The notes under the pieces are model-generated. The model was not told the DNA's origin, did not search any database, and was given only the letters and a program-made list of their open reading frames with translations. DNA of 64,000 nucleotides from the NCBI GenBank assembly GCA_947460875.1, contig CANHGR010000002.1, forward strand, positions 186,001 through 250,000. Direction: 5' to 3'. The position numbers and the translations under genes are program-made. Positions 62,430-64,000 of the stretch are shown here, in pieces. Source of the stretch: Sphingobacteriaceae bacterium. Lineage in GTDB: Bacteria > Bacteroidota > Bacteroidia > Sphingobacteriales > Sphingobacteriaceae. Within the stretch, counting starts at the first letter, position 1, and every line of letters starts with the position of its first letter.

Positions 62430-63032
62430 TTACATTCTATATGGCGATGCAGCAATAATTGATTCGATATCACGCTCTTGCTGGGCATTATAGTCATTTT
62501 TTAGATTGTGACCGACAACTCGGGCTATCGATTGGTAAAAGAATGCTTTAAAGCCACCTTCTAATTCCCTTAACAGATCGTAGCTTGTATATCCGGTCTC
62601 ACGGTCGATTAATTTTATTAAAATTCCCCCTTGGGTGATGGTTAGATTCTTTACTTCGCGGTTAAACATCTCTTTTATCTGCTGATCACAAGCTTTGATC
62701 AACTTTTTCTGTTCTTTACTGTCTCCGGTAACGGCAAGGTCCTGCTGTAATTTCGCATATCGGTTTTTTGCATATTTCGCATAGGGAAGTACTTTTAAAA
62801 CATTGTAACGTAGCCGATTAAATTTTGCTCGATCTGCAGCACTCCAAAAAGGAGCATAAATAACTACTGCAGGCAAAAATACCTGATCAACCATTTCATC
62901 GCCCATCAATCTTTTAGGACCGTAAACAGTATCGCGTTGATAATAGCTCTCTTGTTGATTCATTTGTTGCGCAAAAGAGTTGATTCTGAGTAAAAACAAA
63001 AAGAAAATGCCGACAGCCTTTAAAAATTTCAT
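62430..63032 (-). CDS. DUF4294-family exported protein
   Basis: A 200-residue protein from ATG 63032 (a longer frame to 63083 has no merit as it precedes the signal peptide). Signal peptide ends INSFAQQ. LPAVVIYAPFWSAADRAKFNRLRYNVLKVLPYA and LTITQGGILIKLIDRETGYTSYDLLRELEGGFKAFFYQSIARV are the hallmarks of DUF4294, a Bacteroidota-specific family of unknown role. Helical in character. 44 bases upstream of bshB1 on the same strand, so possibly in one operon with it. Confidence 0.88.
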   Translation of the reverse strand: MKFLKAVGIFFLFLLRINSFAQQMNQQESYYQRDTVYGPKRLMGDEMVDQVFLPAVVIYAPFWSAADRAKFNRLRYNVLKVLPYAKYAKNRYAKLQQDLAVTGDSKEQKKLIKACDQQIKEMFNREVKNLTITQGGILIKLIDRETGYTSYDLLRELEGGFKAFFYQSIARVVGHNLKNDYNAQQERDIESIIAASPYRM

Positions 63033-63144
63033 AAATTTAGGTGTTGTAAATTTACGTAGAAATTTAACACATATTAATATCATTAAACGTATAAAAGTAA
63101 CCCAAAATATGCGTTAATATTGTTAGCGGAGCTTCAAATTGATT

Positions 63145-64000
63145 ATGAAGGAATTAGTGATAGATCTCGAAGCAGAGAAAAAGGAAATTTTAAAGCGGTA
63201 CCGTGCTCTACTGCGCTCTTGCAAATCTACCTTAGAAAAAGGTGATAAGAGCATGATTCGTCGCGCTTTTGATTTGGCTTTAGAGAGTCATAAAGACATG
63301 CGCCGCAAGTCTGGCGAACCTTATATCTACCACCCAATTGCAGTTGCCCAAATTGCAGCCGAAGAAATAGGACTTGGTACAACTTCTATTGTCTGTGCGC
63401 TACTTCACGATTTAGTTGAAGATACTGAGATTTCTCTCGAGGAAATTGAGCACGAATTTGGGAAAAAGGTAGCTAAAATTATAGACGGACTAACCAAAAT
63501 TTCCGGTGTTTTCGACTATAACAGTTCGTTGCAAGCTGAAAATTTCAGAAAAATGCTTTTAACGCTTGCCGACGACGTAAGAGTTATCCTAATTAAGCTT
63601 GCAGATCGTCTTCATAATATGCGGACAATGGATCATATGCCAAGGGACAAGCAACTCAAAATTTCTTCTGAAACAGTTTATCTCTATGCGCCTCTAGCGC
63701 ATAGACTAGGACTGTATTCTATGAAATCTGAGCTTGAAGATCTTTCCATGAAATACACGGAATCAGATACTTACAAGTTTATTGCTAAGAAGCTGAATGA
63801 GAAAAAAGCGGAACGAGAACTATATGTCAGAGAGTTTATTGCGCCAATAACTGGGATCTTGAAAAATCAAGGGCTAGATGCTGAAGTTTATGGGCGGCCG
63901 AAATCTATTCACTCCATCTGGAGTAAGATACGAAAAAAGAATATCCCGTTTGAGGAAGTTTATGATCTTTTTGCGATCAGGATCATCCTGGATAGCAAGA
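63145..64000 (+). CDS. RelA/SpoT-family (p)ppGpp synthetase/hydrolase, N-terminal part
   Basis: The frame starts at ATG 63145 and runs off the window after 285 codons. The HD hydrolase domain is seen in YIYHPIAVAQIAAEE, ALLHDLVEDTE (His-Asp with Glu-Asp) and LADRLHNMRTMDHM. The synthetase domain starts with EVYGRPKSIHSIWSKI and DLFAIRII. The intact HD motif suggests a bifunctional Rel (both makes and degrades ppGpp). Divergent from DUF4294, with a 112-base region between. The C-terminal regulatory domains are outside the window. Confidence 0.93.
   Translation, partial: MKELVIDLEAEKKEILKRYRALLRSCKSTLEKGDKSMIRRAFDLALESHKDMRRKSGEPYIYHPIAVAQIAAEEIGLGTTSIVCALLHDLVEDTEISLEEIEHEFGKKVAKIIDGLTKISGVFDYNSSLQAENFRKMLLTLADDVRVILIKLADRLHNMRTMDHMPRDKQLKISSETVYLYAPLAHRLGLYSMKSELEDLSMKYTESDTYKFIAKKLNEKKAERELYVREFIAPITGILKNQGLDAEVYGRPKSIHSIWSKIRKKNIPFEEVYDLFAIRIILDSK

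Noticed and set aside
1-64000. tRNA, rRNA, CRISPR arrays, IS elements or prophage
   Set aside because: Gaps between genes were read on both strands; no cloverleaf, repeat-spacer pattern or transposase or integrase gene was recognised.

Overview
The window is an AT-rich chromosomal segment of a Bacteroidota bacterium, most likely a Sphingobacteriaceae relative (Pedobacter/Mucilaginibacter type). Supporting this are: a short (286 aa) Bacteroidota-type primary sigma factor; promoters of the Bacteroidota form TTG-N19-TAnnTTTG with little use of Shine-Dalgarno sites; families largely confined to the phylum (type IX secretion plug protein, DUF4294, DUF6588, DUF6580); a bacillithiol deacetylase; and the futalosine menaquinone enzyme MqnC. 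I see no rRNA, tRNA, CRISPR array, IS element or prophage. Nearly all of it is ordinary core chromosome, but several intergenic gaps hold decayed genes.

Layout. 1-7.6 kb: end of a SUMT gene, LolD-type ATPase, a HAD protein with degenerate catalytic residues, an S41 lipoprotein protease, SMC and a PhzF protein. 7.9-12.7 kb (minus): primary sigma factor, outer-membrane-type protein, phosphoesterase lipoprotein, ruvB, mqnC. 12.8-16.7 kb: active/inactive M16 peptidase pair and an ammonium transporter. 16.9-25.6 kb: sirtuin and 3-methyladenine glycosylase pseudogenes among intact msrC, TspO-like, MATE, AlbA_2, DUF4442, MFS, hemF and Dabb genes. 25.7-35.7 kb: gyrA, a TPR protein, then nuoAB and nuoCD separated by purK, purE, yqgE and pdxH. 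35.8-40.6 kb: an ECF sigma factor with a membrane-anchored trypsin-like protease, a tiny lipoprotein, tandem cold-shock genes, gene remnants, pyrD. 40.8-51 kb: ABC-F protein, type IX secretion plug protein, thioesterase, EVE protein, bactofilin plus M23 peptidase, a histidine-kinase fossil, holA, an HsdR_N-like protein, valS. 51-64 kb: mnmD, diheme cytochrome, mazG, LolE-like permease, namZ, fmt, an SDR lacking its catalytic Tyr, class IV aminotransferase, rluD, DUF6588, ACC-deaminase-like enzyme, bshB1, DUF4294 and the start of a RelA/SpoT gene.

Most notable points: (i) several TAnnTTTG/TAnnTTCG boxes end exactly 5 bases before the first base of the start codon (lolD, nuoA, pdxH, ABC-F, mnmD, pyrD; mqnC and valS differ by one base), which predicts leaderless mRNAs; (ii) at least three gaps contain recognisable but heavily mutated genes (Sir2, MPG, histidine kinase), pointing to gene erosion without visible mobile elements; (iii) the sigma factor and trypsin-like protease pair looks like a sigma/regulator module in which the membrane partner carries an intact Ser protease domain on the far side of the membrane. 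Starts were moved to internal ATGs where the longer frame began at an implausible TTG or upstream ATG; such choices are stated per gene.
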